Shown here: positions 25,145 through 33,560 of the stretch, piece by piece
How the letters are laid out: every line of letters starts with the position of its first letter
Numbering within the stretch: the first letter of the stretch is position 1
DNA from: Hymenobacter sp. BT559
Lineage (GTDB): Bacteria; Bacteroidota; Bacteroidia; Cytophagales; Hymenobacteraceae
Direction of reading: 5' to 3'
Assembly: GCF_016427535.1 (NCBI RefSeq)
Contig: NZ_JAELXV010000006.1
Location: 357,452 to 421,451, forward strand
Length of the DNA stretch: 64,000 nucleotides
Notes under the pieces: generated by a model
Databases searched by the model: none
Told to the model about the DNA's origin: nothing
What the model saw: only the letters and a program-made list of their open reading frames with translations
Position numbers and translations under genes: made by a program

Positions 25145-25867
25145 TTACTCGCTTACCGTGACGTCTTGGCCAGGTATTTTCTTTTCCTTCCAGAAAAGCC
25201 GGACGCCCGTGCGCAGCAGTACTAGCCAGGCCGCCCCGCCTGCAAAGCCCGCCACCACATCGGTAGGGTAATGCACGTGCAGGTACACGCGGGTGAGCCC
25301 GATACTTAGCGAAAAGCACACCAGCGCTACTGCCAAGCCCCAGTGGCGGCCATGCTGCACGGCCAGCCACGCCAAGCAGCCGTAGAGGCACATCCCCATC
25401 ATGGCGTGCCCGCTGGGGAAGCTCAGGCCATACTGGTAAATGAGGGCCGTGGTAGGCCGGTCGCGGTGAAAATAAGCTTTAAGTAACTCGTTGAGAGCTA
25501 CCCCACCCCCCATCGCCAAGAGCAGCTCGATGGCGTAGCGCTTCCGGCCGCGCCGGTACATAAGAAATGGAATGAGCAAGCTCGTTGGCACCAAAAACTT
25601 GACTGAACCAAAGAAAGTCAGGAAATCAACTAAAGGACGCGTCCAGGGTCGAGCGGCTCGCAGGCGGTCCATTTGAGCAAAGCCCCAGTCGTCGAATACC
25701 TGCGAATGCTCGCGAAACACCACGCGAGTGAGGTAGAAAAATAACCCAAACGCCGCCACAAATAGCACCGCCCCAAAGATGACCTCGGCTGTGAGAAGCC
25801 CCGCCAAGCCGGCCGCCCGCGCGGGCGGAGAAGTAGAGGAGCCAGGGCGCGCAACGGGGGTGGGCAT
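25145..25867 (-). CDS. PAP2 superfamily phosphatase
   Basis: 240 residues from ATG 25867 (MPTPVARPG). Membrane protein with about five or six helices. The three PAP2 catalytic motifs are complete: K130-(x5)-R136-P137 in KAYFHRDRP, PSGH at 151-154, and R193-(x5)-H199-(x3)-D203 in RVYLHVHYPTD. Such enzymes dephosphorylate undecaprenyl pyrophosphate, phosphatidylglycerophosphate or other lipid phosphates at the outer face of the inner membrane. Which substrate applies is unknown. The gene converges with the GAF gene; the gap has a single CCTAGG and no hairpin. Confidence 0.92.
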   Translation of the reverse strand: MPTPVARPGSSTSPPARAAGLAGLLTAEVIFGAVLFVAAFGLFFYLTRVVFREHSQVFDDWGFAQMDRLRAARPWTRPLVDFLTFFGSVKFLVPTSLLIPFLMYRRGRKRYAIELLLAMGGGVALNELLKAYFHRDRPTTALIYQYGLSFPSGHAMMGMCLYGCLAWLAVQHGRHWGLAVALVCFSLSIGLTRVYLHVHYPTDVVAGFAGGAAWLVLLRTGVRLFWKEKKIPGQDVTVSE

Positions 25868-25957
25868 AGGGTTGGGAAGGGTGAAAGCTAAGTTGAACGA
25901 AATTCTGCCGGAAGAGGCCAACTACCCGGTTGCAACCGAAAACCAACCTAGGCGCTA

Positions 25958-25998
25958 AACAAAAAAGCCAGCCCCTGTTAAGGGCTGGCTTTTTTGTT
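25958..25998. terminator. Terminator downstream of tRNA-Leu
   Basis: 17-bp perfect arms (25958-25974 and 25982-25998), AACAAAAAAGCCAGCCC / GGGCTGGCTTTTTTGTT, 7-nt loop. It lies 10 bp beyond the 3' end of the minus-strand tRNA and ahead of the PAP2 gene. Confidence 0.9.
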
Positions 25999-26008
25999 GG
26001 GTAACTCG

Positions 26009-26090
26009 TGCGCTCGGAGAGACTCGAACTCTCACACCTTGCGGAACTGCCGCCTGAAGACAGCGCGTCTACCAATTTCGCCACAAGCGC
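26009..26090 (-). tRNA. tRNA-Leu (anticodon CAG)
   Basis: 82 nt on the minus strand. Acceptor GCGCTTG / CGAGCGC (one G-U pair), D-arm with AAATTGGTAGACGC, anticodon stem CTGTC / GGCAG with loop TTCAGGC, anticodon CAG, a long variable arm (class II, GTTCCGCAAGGTGTGAG region) and the T-loop GTTCGAGTC. The 3' CCA is not encoded. The CAG anticodon reads CUG, the major Leu codon of G+C-rich genomes. Preceded by a textbook promoter and followed by a strong terminator, thus a single-gene unit. Confidence 0.96.
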
Positions 26091-26139
26091 AGGCAATCTT
26101 CAAACGCTGGCCGCCCGGTTGGTGGGGCGTTTGATGGTG

Positions 26140-26171
26140 CAAAGATACGGAATCGTTAACTCTCGGCGCAA
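26140..26171 (-). promoter_or_regulatory. Promoter of tRNA-Leu (TTG-N21-TATCTTTG)
   Basis: On the minus strand: TTG at 26169-26171, 21-nt spacer, TATCTTTG at 26140-26147. This is the full Bacteroidota -33/-7 arrangement, 50 bp upstream of the mature tRNA. Confidence 0.75.
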
Positions 26172-26326
26172 CCCTAGGGTGGTTTTTTTCGCTTTAGCCA
26201 GCCTGGTAGCAGCGCCAAAAATTGTTGCTCAGCTACTTGTGAACGCATTTTTTTTGTGAGTTGCTGCTGCAAAAGGGAGTTAGCGAGCTGCTATGCTTCT
26301 TTGTGGGCACTATTTCCGCAGTTTCT

Positions 26327-26995
26327 ATGGCTTCTTCAGCCCCTCCCCCCTCCCCTTCCGGCGCCGACTTTAGCCGCGTGGCCCGCGTGTATGATGTGTT
26401 GGCGGGGGCCGTGTTTGGGCGGGCGCAACGGCGGGCGCAGCAGGCGGCGCTGGCGGCCGGGCTGCCACTGGCAGGCCCGGCACCGCAGGTGCTGGTGCTG
26501 GGCGGCGGCGGGGGCTGGGTGCTTATTGAGCTGTTGCGCCAGTGTCCCGCCGCACAAGTGCTCTACCTCGAAACTTCGGCACCCATGCTGGCGCAGGCCC
26601 AGGCTCGGCTGCGGCAGTTGGCCCCTAGTGCCGCAGCGCAGGTCGAGTTTCGGCATGGCAACGAGAAGGCCCTAAGCCCCGCCGAGCAGTTTGATGTTGT
26701 GGTCACCTTTTTCGTTTTAGACTGCTTTACCCTGGCGGAGTTTCCGGCCGCAGTGGCCCGCTTGCAGGCCGCGCGCCGACCTAGGGCGCTGTGGTTGGTG
26801 GCTGATTTTCGGCCGCCCCGCACGTGGTGGCAGCGCGTACTGCTGCGGGCAATGTATTTATTTTTTAAAGTAATGGTGGGGCTACGCGCGCAGCAGCTTC
26901 CGCCCTGGCCGAGCGCTTTGGCTGCCTTAGGGCTTCAGAATCGCTACCAAGCGAGCTTCTACGGCGATTTTATCTGGTGCCAGGTATTGCAATAA
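26327..26995 (+). CDS. Class I SAM-dependent methyltransferase
   Basis: 222 residues from ATG 26327 (MASSAPPPSPSGADFSRVARVYDVLAG); a longer frame from 26261 has no support. SAM-binding motif I appears as VLVLGGGGGWVLIELLR (about 51-67) and motif II as VLYLETSAPML (about 77-87); motif IV is FDVVVTFFVLDCFTL. The C-terminal part is more hydrophobic, which suggests that it methylates a lipid or quinone-like molecule, as in the UbiE group. Substrate not determinable. Monocistronic. Confidence 0.85.
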   Translation: MASSAPPPSPSGADFSRVARVYDVLAGAVFGRAQRRAQQAALAAGLPLAGPAPQVLVLGGGGGWVLIELLRQCPAAQVLYLETSAPMLAQAQARLRQLAPSAAAQVEFRHGNEKALSPAEQFDVVVTFFVLDCFTLAEFPAAVARLQAARRPRALWLVADFRPPRTWWQRVLLRAMYLFFKVMVGLRAQQLPPWPSALAALGLQNRYQASFYGDFIWCQVLQ

Positions 26996-27121
26996 AGGTG
27001 GGCGGTGAGCCAGCGACAAAGCAGAACCGGTGGCGAGGTCGAATTTTTGCTTTTAATTTGCATCATTTAAATCAATTTCCGGCTGTAACCGGGCCTTTTA
27101 GCTATTAAGTAGGATTTTATT

Positions 27122-29248
27122 ATGAGAAGAATTCTTCCCGCTTTCTATTTGGGAGTATTAGGTAGCGTGAGCCTCGCCACTACGGCGGCCGCCCAGAATA
27201 CCAAACCCGCGGCGCCAGCCAAGCCTGCAGCTGCTAAACCAGCCCCGGCCAAACCTGCTGCCACCCCCGTTGCGAAACCCGCCGCGGCAAAACCTGTGGC
27301 TACCCCTGCTGCGAAGCCAGCCACCGCCGCCCCTACCCCAGCGCCCAAGCCAGCTGTCGCCACCCCGGCACCCAAGCCGGCCGCAGCCGCCCCAACCACT
27401 ACCGAGCCTGCGCCGGCAGCCCCCGCGCGGGCAGCTGCTACTGGCCCAGCAGTACGCTACACCGTGTCGTTTCCGAATGCAGTGCACCACGAGGCGCGCA
27501 TTACGGCCACCTTTGCGGGGCTAACGTCAGGCAAGGCTCTTGTGATACGGATGGCGCGCTCGTCGCCGGGACGCTATGCGCTGCACGAGTTTATTAAGAA
27601 CACATACTACCCCGTAGCTACCGATGGCAGCGGCAAGCTCCTAGGTATCCGGCGGCCCGACCCCTACTCCTGGGAGGTGCGGCCGGCGGCTGATGGCACC
27701 ATTCAGTTTAGCTACACTCTGTACGGCGACCGTACCGACGGCACCTACGCGGGCATCGACCAGCAGCACGCGCACCTCAACATGCCCGCCACGCTGTGCT
27801 ATGCGCAGGGCCTAGAGGGCCGGGCTGCTGAGGTAAAGTTTGAGATGCCCACGGGCTGGAAGGCTGCGACCCAGCTACGGCCTACCGGCGAAGACCGCAC
27901 CACCTTCACCGCGCCTAACCTGCAGTACCTCATGGATAGCCCCGTGGTACTAGGTACTCAACAAACCCTGCACACTTGGCAAGACGGCGGCCGCACCTTT
28001 GAGATAGCCACCTACTACGGCGGCTCGGCCAGCGAGGTAGAAGCATTGGTGAAGAAAACGCAGCAGATAGTGCGCGAGGCCGCCGGTGTGTTTGGGGGCG
28101 AAGTGCCCACCTTCGACTACGGCCGCTATACCTTCTTGGCCGACTACCTGCCTCAGGCCAGCGGCGATGGCATGGAGCACCGCAACTCGACTTCGCTCAC
28201 CAGCCCCCTGCCGCTGCGCGAAGAAGGCGCCCTACGCAACCTAGCCACTGTATCGCACGAGTACTTCCACGCCTACAACACCGAGCGCCTGCGCAGCAAA
28301 GGCCTGGAGCCGTTTGACTTCCAGCGCGTGAATATGAGCGACGCGCTGTGGTTTGGCGAAGGCTTTACGCAGTACTACGGCGAGTTGATGCTGCGCCGCG
28401 CCGGCTACTACGACGACGAGCAATTCTTTGAGAAAGTAAGCCAGTGGGTGAATGTGCGCCTCAACTCGCCGGGTGCTCGCTACGCTTCGGCGGTAGAAAT
28501 GAGCCAGCAGGCGGGCTTTGTGGATGCCGCCACCAGCATCGACCCCGGCAACCGCAGCAACACGTACCTCTCGTACTACTACCAGGGCGCGGGCCTAGCC
28601 CTTTCGCTCGACATGCAGTTGCGCCAGCGCTACCGCACCTCGCTCGATAAGTACATGCAGGCACTATGGCAGGAGTTTGGCAAGCCCCAAACGCCCAGCC
28701 TGGCCCCCGCCAAGCCCTATACGCTGCCCGACTTGCAGCGCGTGCTAGGCACCGTAGCTAAGGATACGGCCTTTGCAGGCACCTTCTTCCGGCGCTACAT
28801 CTACGGCCACGAAACGCCGCGCTTCGCCGAGAACTTGGCCCTGGCTGGCCTGGCCGTGGTACCGACCAAGGTACTGGCCGCCGCCCTACCTAGGCAGGTA
28901 GAATTTACGGAGGATGGCCGCTGCATCTTGGCGCGCAATACCACGATGGGCTCGGGCCTCTACAAAGCGGGCATCGACCGCGGCGACGAGATTATGACCC
29001 TCGACGGGGTGAAAATCACCGATATGGTTACGCTCGAAGGCGTGATGCGCCGCCACACGCCCGCCGACCTCGTGCCAGTGCGCGTGCGCAACCGCGCTGG
29101 CATTGAGCGCACCACGCAAGTCGTACTCACCGAAGACTCTAACGTGCAGGTGCAGCCCATGGAAAGCGTAGAGAAAATGACCGCTACCCAGGCACAAAAG
29201 GATATGCGTGCGGCGTGGCTGGCTAGTGCTGCTGCTATCAAGCCCTAG
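27122..29248 (+). CDS. M61 family peptidase with PAK-rich linker and PDZ domain
   Basis: 708 residues, ATG 27122, signal peptide MRRILPAFYLGVLGSVSLATTAAAQ. Residues about 26-110 are a low-complexity Pro/Ala/Lys linker of KPAAAKPAP-like units. An N-terminal beta domain (about 115-290) precedes the catalytic domain with HEYFH at 379-383 and downstream Glu in LWFGEGFTQYYGE, the zinc gluzincin site of glycyl aminopeptidases. A PDZ domain covers about 590-685 (GLYKAGIDRGDEIMTLDGVKI). It should act in the periplasm or on the surface on small N-terminal residues. Monocistronic with terminator. Confidence 0.93.
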   Translation: MRRILPAFYLGVLGSVSLATTAAAQNTKPAAPAKPAAAKPAPAKPAATPVAKPAAAKPVATPAAKPATAAPTPAPKPAVATPAPKPAAAAPTTTEPAPAAPARAAATGPAVRYTVSFPNAVHHEARITATFAGLTSGKALVIRMARSSPGRYALHEFIKNTYYPVATDGSGKLLGIRRPDPYSWEVRPAADGTIQFSYTLYGDRTDGTYAGIDQQHAHLNMPATLCYAQGLEGRAAEVKFEMPTGWKAATQLRPTGEDRTTFTAPNLQYLMDSPVVLGTQQTLHTWQDGGRTFEIATYYGGSASEVEALVKKTQQIVREAAGVFGGEVPTFDYGRYTFLADYLPQASGDGMEHRNSTSLTSPLPLREEGALRNLATVSHEYFHAYNTERLRSKGLEPFDFQRVNMSDALWFGEGFTQYYGELMLRRAGYYDDEQFFEKVSQWVNVRLNSPGARYASAVEMSQQAGFVDAATSIDPGNRSNTYLSYYYQGAGLALSLDMQLRQRYRTSLDKYMQALWQEFGKPQTPSLAPAKPYTLPDLQRVLGTVAKDTAFAGTFFRRYIYGHETPRFAENLALAGLAVVPTKVLAAALPRQVEFTEDGRCILARNTTMGSGLYKAGIDRGDEIMTLDGVKITDMVTLEGVMRRHTPADLVPVRVRNRAGIERTTQVVLTEDSNVQVQPMESVEKMTATQAQKDMRAAWLASAAAIKP

Positions 29249-29270
29249 GTCAACATTTAATCACTGCATC

Positions 29271-29306
29271 AAAAAAGCCCCACCGATAATTCGGCGGGGC
29301 TTTTTT
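29271..29306. terminator. Bidirectional terminator between M61 peptidase and BI-1 genes
   Basis: AAAAAAGCCCC (29271-29281) pairs with GGGGCTTTTTT (29296-29306), with further weak pairing inside. It lies between convergent genes and has A and T tracts on both sides. Confidence 0.9.
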
Positions 29307-29330
29307 AATATTATTAACTACTTATGCGCA

Positions 29331-30059
29331 CTAGCGACGCTGACCAAAGAAGCGCAGTAAGAAGAGGAAGAGATTAACAAAGTCTAAGTAGAGCGTAAGG
29401 GCACCTAGGATGGAAGCTTTATTGCTAGTTTCCTCTCCTTCCGTCACGCCGATGAAAGCCATCTGCTTCAGCTTCTGAGTATCGTAGGCAGCTAAGGCCG
29501 TGAATAAAATAACTCCAATGCCCGACACAATCAGGTTTAACGTTGAGTTACCCCAGAACATATTGACCACTACTGCGATAACTAAGCCTATGAGCACCAT
29601 GCTCAGTAGCTTACCCCAGCCCGATAAATCGGACTTAGTGAAATAGCCAAATATGCTCATCACACCGAACATTAGCGCCGTAGTGAAGAATGTAGAGGCA
29701 ATGGAGCTAGCTGTGTAGGCTAAGAATATAGCGCTCAGCGTAAGCCCGTTAAGCAAGGCATAACCCACAAAGGCAGCTTTAGCTTGCGATAAGCTCCATT
29801 GAAAGATGCGCGCCGAAAGAAATCCTACGACTACTAGCTCGGCAATGATGAGTCCGAAAAACACGAACCGATTACCAAATATGAACTGCTGCAAAGCCGG
29901 CGAGGACGCGGCAAACAGCGCCATGCCGCCAGTAAGCGCCAAGCCAGCGGCCATCCAACCGTAGACTTGGGCAAAAAAGTTGGCCTGAATGCGGGCGGCG
30001 TCTTCTTCCGTCAGTTGGTGGGCCCGAACGCGACCCGACGGATTTTGATTGTCACTCAT
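29331..30059 (-). CDS. Bax inhibitor-1/YccA family membrane protein
   Basis: 242 residues, ATG 30059. After a polar N-terminus (MSDNQNPSGRVRAHQLTEEDAARIQANFFAQVYGWM) there are seven hydrophobic segments ending with FVNLFLFLLRFFGQRR, the arrangement of the BI-1 (TMBIM) family. These proteins behave as pH-sensitive calcium leak channels; in bacteria, YccA homologues interact with the FtsH protease. The C-terminal LYLDFVNLFLFLLRFFG is the conserved end of the family. The gene is less G+C-rich than its neighbours. Divergent from the MBL-fold gene. Confidence 0.92.
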   Translation of the reverse strand: MSDNQNPSGRVRAHQLTEEDAARIQANFFAQVYGWMAAGLALTGGMALFAASSPALQQFIFGNRFVFFGLIIAELVVVGFLSARIFQWSLSQAKAAFVGYALLNGLTLSAIFLAYTASSIASTFFTTALMFGVMSIFGYFTKSDLSGWGKLLSMVLIGLVIAVVVNMFWGNSTLNLIVSGIGVILFTALAAYDTQKLKQMAFIGVTEGEETSNKASILGALTLYLDFVNLFLFLLRFFGQRR

Positions 30060-30115
30060 GTGAATAAGAAGCGAATAGAAACGAAGAAGAAAGTTGTACT
30101 GCCTGCTATACGAAC

Positions 30116-30149
30116 TTTGGCCGGCAACGACGGTACTATAACAACTTTG
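30116..30149 (+). promoter_or_regulatory. Putative promoter TTTG-N22-CAACTTTG for MBL-fold gene
   Basis: TTTG at 30116-30119 and CAACTTTG at 30142-30149 (one mismatch to TAnnTTTG), 37 bp before the ATG at 30186. It lies in the divergent region shared with the BI-1 gene. Confidence 0.5.
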
Positions 30150-30185
30150 TGGCCAATTAGTGGCCCGCCGCTTCGACTATATTCT

Positions 30186-31199
30186 ATGGCTGCCCCTGCC
30201 CACTATCGCCGCAACGCAGACCTGCGTACCATTCGCCCTGGCTACCCCGGCAACAAGCTCATTGGCAAGGAGTACTGTAATGGCGAAGCATTGTATGAAC
30301 CCACCTTTGGCACGGCACTACGCTGGCAGTTGACGGCTAACCCGCAAAAGGAGGAGAAGAAGCGCGACACTTGGGTGCCCAAGGTGGTGCCCTGCGCCGA
30401 GGCATTTTTCTCGACCCAGGACATGCTGGTGTGGCTGGGGCACGCCGGCTTTTTGCTGCGGGTGCAGGGGGTAAGTTTGCTGTTTGACCCCGTGCTGTTT
30501 TCGTCGGTGGGCTTGCGCCACCGCCACCCCCTACCCTGTCGTCCCGAAGACGTACGCAACATCGACTATCTACTGCTCTCGCACGGCCACCGCGACCATC
30601 TCGACGAGCGCAGCATCAAGCTCCTGGCCCAGCAAAACCCGACCATGCAGGTGCTTTCGTCGCTCAGCATGGGCAAGCTGCTACGCGGCATGGCTCCGCG
30701 CCTGCCAGTGCAAGAGGCCGGCTGGTGGCAGCAGTATGACCTAGGGCCAGCTGCGCCTTTTGAGATTTATTACCTGCCGGCCAGTCACTGGCATCGCCGC
30801 GGGCTTTTTGACCTGAACGAGGTGCTGTGGGGTAGCTTTTTGATTAAGACCGAAGACCGGCTCCTTTATTTTGGCGGCGACACTAGCTATGGCGACCACT
30901 TCGACGCCATCGAGCAAATCTTTGGTCCGCTTGACATTGTGCTCTTGCCTATTGGGGCCTACAAGCCACCCTTCATGATGCACATGAGCCACGTGAACCC
31001 CCACGAAGCGGCCAAGGCCGCCAACGTGCTGCGCGCCGGCCACCTAGTGCCCATGCACTACGGCACCTTTGACCTCTCCGACGAGCCCGCTTCGGAGCCG
31101 CTGCGGCTACTAACTGAGGTGGCGGCCGGCGGCCTGCTGCGCGGCGAGCTACACGCCCCTGCGGTGGGCGAGGTGCTCGACTGGACCAAATGGGAGTAG
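30186..31199 (+). CDS. Metallo-beta-lactamase fold hydrolase (NAPE-PLD-like)
   Basis: 337 residues from ATG 30186; the open frame extends upstream through the antisense of the BI-1 gene but a promoter candidate lies just before this Met. The HxHxDH zinc motif is SHGHRDHLD (H133, H135, D137, H138), preceded by WLGHAGFLL and the strand VSLLFDPVL. Further ligands are probably in LPASHWH, FGGDTSYG (Asp) and PMHYGTF. The arrangement is typical for the N-acyl-phosphatidylethanolamine phospholipase D-like subgroup. Cytoplasmic, as no signal is present. Substrate uncertain. Confidence 0.88.
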   Translation: MAAPAHYRRNADLRTIRPGYPGNKLIGKEYCNGEALYEPTFGTALRWQLTANPQKEEKKRDTWVPKVVPCAEAFFSTQDMLVWLGHAGFLLRVQGVSLLFDPVLFSSVGLRHRHPLPCRPEDVRNIDYLLLSHGHRDHLDERSIKLLAQQNPTMQVLSSLSMGKLLRGMAPRLPVQEAGWWQQYDLGPAAPFEIYYLPASHWHRRGLFDLNEVLWGSFLIKTEDRLLYFGGDTSYGDHFDAIEQIFGPLDIVLLPIGAYKPPFMMHMSHVNPHEAAKAANVLRAGHLVPMHYGTFDLSDEPASEPLRLLTEVAAGGLLRGELHAPAVGEVLDWTKWE

Positions 31200-31200
31200 T

Positions 31201-31351
31201 TTTTTTGAGTTGTTAGCTTGTGGCTACTAGCCAGTAGCTGTTTTGCGTCGCTAAGCCACCGGGCAACAACGCGTATTAGCTTTTAGCTTTGTCGGTTCTT
31301 ATGCTGCTAAAAAGCTAACCGCCAACAGCCACAAGCTAACAGCTCAAAAAA
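31201..31351. repeat. Intergenic inverted repeat, element C
   Basis: 25-bp arms (31201-31225 and 31327-31351) with one mismatch, TTTTTTGAGTTGTTAGCTTG at the left and its complement at the right, about 100 bp apart. The right arm ends in the start codon of the symporter gene. It resembles elements A and B in composition and TTGTTAG content but does not share their exact core. Confidence 0.6.
31284..31291 (+). promoter_or_regulatory. Putative -7 element TAGCTTTG for sodium:solute symporter
   Basis: TAGCTTTG fits TAnnTTTG, 59 bp before the ATG at 31351, inside the loop of the inverted repeat at 31201-31351. Confidence 0.45.
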
Positions 31352-32853
31352 TGTCTCCTACCCTCGTTCTTAGCCTCATCGCGGGCTATTTTGCCGTTCT
31401 GGTCATCATTGCGCTGCTTACCTCGCGCAAGGCTACGAGCGAAAGCTTCTTCGTGGCCAACCGCAACGCGCCGTGGTACATGGTGGCCTTTGCCATGATT
31501 GGCACCTCGCTCTCGGGCGTCACCTTCATCTCGGTGCCGGGCAATGTGTATGGCAAAAGCTGGAGCTACTTGGCCGTGGTAGCGGGCTACGTGGCCGGCT
31601 ATGTGGTCATCGGCACGGTGCTGATGCCCCTCTACTATCGGCTTCAGCTGGTATCTATTTACACCTACCTAGAGCAGCGCTTTGGCTACTGGAGCTACAA
31701 GACGGGCGCGCTGTTTTTCTTGATTTCCAGAGCCCTAGGGTCGGGTTTGCGGCTCTATTTGGTGGCGGGCGTGTTGCAGCTGGCGGTATTCGACGCAATG
31801 GGTGTGCCGTTTGCCGCCACGGTCGTGGTCAGCATCCTGTTTATTTATCTCTACACCTTCAAGGGCGGCCTCAAAACCATTCTCTGGACCGACACCTTCC
31901 AGACGCTGGCCATGCTGAGCTGCGTAGCGCTGAGCATCTACTTTATTTCGTCGGAGCTAAACCTAGGCTTTAAGCAGCTTGTGAGCACGGTGCGCGAAAG
32001 CAGCATGTCGCAGGTATACTTCTCCAATTTCAGCGACGACAAGTTTTTCTGGAAGCAGTTTGCTTCGGGCATGTTCATCACCATTGTGATGACCGGCCTC
32101 GACCAGGACCTGATGCAGAAAAACCTAAGCTGCCGCAGCCTCGCCGACGCCCAGAAAAACATGTTCTGGTTTACGCCCGTCATCGTGGGTGTCAACGTGC
32201 TGTTTCTTACCCTAGGTGTGCTGCTCTACCAGTACGCCGCTGCTAAGGGGCTGAACTTGAACGAGCTGCCGCAGCTGCTCAAGGCCAATAAGACGCTCGA
32301 TACCGACTTGGTTTTCCCATACCTAGCCACTACGCAGTTCACGCTGTTTGCGGGCGTGGTGTTTATCCTGGGCCTCATTGCCATCACCTACGCCTCGGCC
32401 GACTCGGCCCTGACGGCGCTCACTACGTCGTTTTGTGTTGATTTTCTTAATATCAAGCAATATCCCGAAGCCCGGCAGACGCGCATTCGCCAGCTCACCC
32501 ACCTAGGTTGGTCGGTGGCCCTGATTGCAATTATCCTCGTCTTCCGCCTCATCAATGAGCAGAGCCTAATTGATGCCGTGTTCAAAACAGCAGGCTACAC
32601 CTACGGGCCGCTGCTGGCGCTCTACAGCTTCGGCATTTTTACGCGGCGGCGGCTGCGCGAGGCACTGGTACTACCAGTGTGCGTGGCGGGGCCACTGCTC
32701 ACGCTGCTCATTGTGTCGCACTCGGTGGAGTGGCTGGGCGGCTACAAATTTGGCTTCGAGATTTTGCTGCTTAATGGAGCCCTCACCTTTTTGGGCTTAC
32801 TCTTGATATCGCGCTCCGCCAACCGAACCGAAGCCGCCGCTATTTTGTCCTAA
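31351..32853 (+). CDS. Sodium:solute symporter family (SSS) transporter
   Basis: 500 residues, ATG 31351, with about 13 hydrophobic segments. Typical of the SSS family: TSRKATSESFFVANRNAPWYMVAFAMIGTSLSGVTFISVPG (about 24-66), the helix with FWKQFASGMFITIVMTGLDQDLMQKNLSC and ...AITYASADSALTALTTSFCVDFLN (about 346-369). The last corresponds to the TM8 sodium-site region. Substrate (sugar, sialic acid, proline or other) cannot be told. The start codon falls at the end of an inverted repeat. Confidence 0.93.
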   Translation: MSPTLVLSLIAGYFAVLVIIALLTSRKATSESFFVANRNAPWYMVAFAMIGTSLSGVTFISVPGNVYGKSWSYLAVVAGYVAGYVVIGTVLMPLYYRLQLVSIYTYLEQRFGYWSYKTGALFFLISRALGSGLRLYLVAGVLQLAVFDAMGVPFAATVVVSILFIYLYTFKGGLKTILWTDTFQTLAMLSCVALSIYFISSELNLGFKQLVSTVRESSMSQVYFSNFSDDKFFWKQFASGMFITIVMTGLDQDLMQKNLSCRSLADAQKNMFWFTPVIVGVNVLFLTLGVLLYQYAAAKGLNLNELPQLLKANKTLDTDLVFPYLATTQFTLFAGVVFILGLIAITYASADSALTALTTSFCVDFLNIKQYPEARQTRIRQLTHLGWSVALIAIILVFRLINEQSLIDAVFKTAGYTYGPLLALYSFGIFTRRRLREALVLPVCVAGPLLTLLIVSHSVEWLGGYKFGFEILLLNGALTFLGLLLISRSANRTEAAAILS

Positions 32854-32898
32854 TCCGTGGCGATTACCGGTTAGCTATTCCGTTTTTTATCTTCCTCT

Positions 32899-33405
32899 AT
32901 GCGTTTTACTTACCTCGCGCTAGCACTTGCCGTACCTTTTGCGGCCTTGGCCCAAACTCGGCCCGCACCGGCCAAAGCGCCCGTGGTGCTTTCGCCCGGC
33001 AACATGCAACTGCAGCCCGGCGGCGGGGCCGAAAACCGCCCCGATAAAGCGCCAAGCTTCCCCGGCGGCGAGGAAGCAATGGGTGACTTCTTCACCCAAA
33101 ATGTGCAGGTACCCAACAAAGCCAAGCAGGCCCGCGTGACCGGCGACGTTATCGTGACTGCCACCGTGGGCACCGATGGCAAGCTTACCAACCCCAAAGT
33201 AGCCAAGGGCCTCACGCCCGAGTGCAACGCCGAGGCCCTGCGCGTGGTGCAAGCCATGCCGGCCTGGCAGCCAGCCACGCGGCGCGGCGTGCCGGTGCCC
33301 ATTATGGTGCAGGTGCCGGTGCCATTTGATAACGCCAACGTTACTAAGTTTGAAATTGACCGCAAAGTACCCCGCTCGGCTAAGGATGCGCCGGGGTTAA
33401 ATTAA
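32899..33405 (+). CDS. Secreted TonB C-terminal domain protein
   Basis: 168 residues, ATG 32899, signal peptide MRFTYLALALAVPFAALA before QTRPAP. Residues about 65-155 form a TonB C-terminal domain: FFTQNVQVPNKAKQARVTGDVIVTATVGTDGKLTNPKVAKGLTPECNAEALRVVQAMPAWQPATRRGVPVP. In TonB itself this domain contacts outer-membrane receptors, but here the N-terminal sequence looks cleavable and there is no transmembrane anchor or long Pro linker. It may be a free periplasmic TonB-like protein, common in Bacteroidota. The next gene but one is an ExbD-like protein. Confidence 0.85.
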   Translation: MRFTYLALALAVPFAALAQTRPAPAKAPVVLSPGNMQLQPGGGAENRPDKAPSFPGGEEAMGDFFTQNVQVPNKAKQARVTGDVIVTATVGTDGKLTNPKVAKGLTPECNAEALRVVQAMPAWQPATRRGVPVPIMVQVPVPFDNANVTKFEIDRKVPRSAKDAPGLN

Positions 33406-33414
33406 GTAGCGTAG

Positions 33415-33488
33415 GTGTACCGTGGGCCTGCGGCTTACTGAAGCTCGTGGCACCCTAGGAGTCCACGGTACACTTATTTTCCGCAGGC
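33415..33488 (+). promoter_or_regulatory. Potential pseudoknot between TonB-domain and ABC exporter genes
   Basis: GTGTACCGTGG (33415-33425) pairs with CCACGGTACAC (33463-33473). Directly after the first strand, GCCTGCGG (33426-33433) pairs with CCGCAGGC (33481-33488), outside the first hairpin. The two stems interlock and would form a pseudoknot, or compete as alternative hairpins. It is 73 bp before the ATG of the exporter gene. Confidence 0.45.
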
Positions 33489-33560
33489 GGCGCAAAGTAC
33501 CAGCGCGCCGTTTGCGTCTTTTATATAAGTGGGCCGGCCCCCAGCCGGCCATTGTAGATT

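Noticed and set aside
27145..27490. Gly/Ala-rich minus-strand frames opposite the M61 linker
   Set aside because: They arise from the repeated KPAAAKP codons.
29967..30185. N-terminal extension of the MBL-fold protein
   Set aside because: It overlaps the BI-1 gene on the other strand and a promoter candidate lies before the ATG at 30186.
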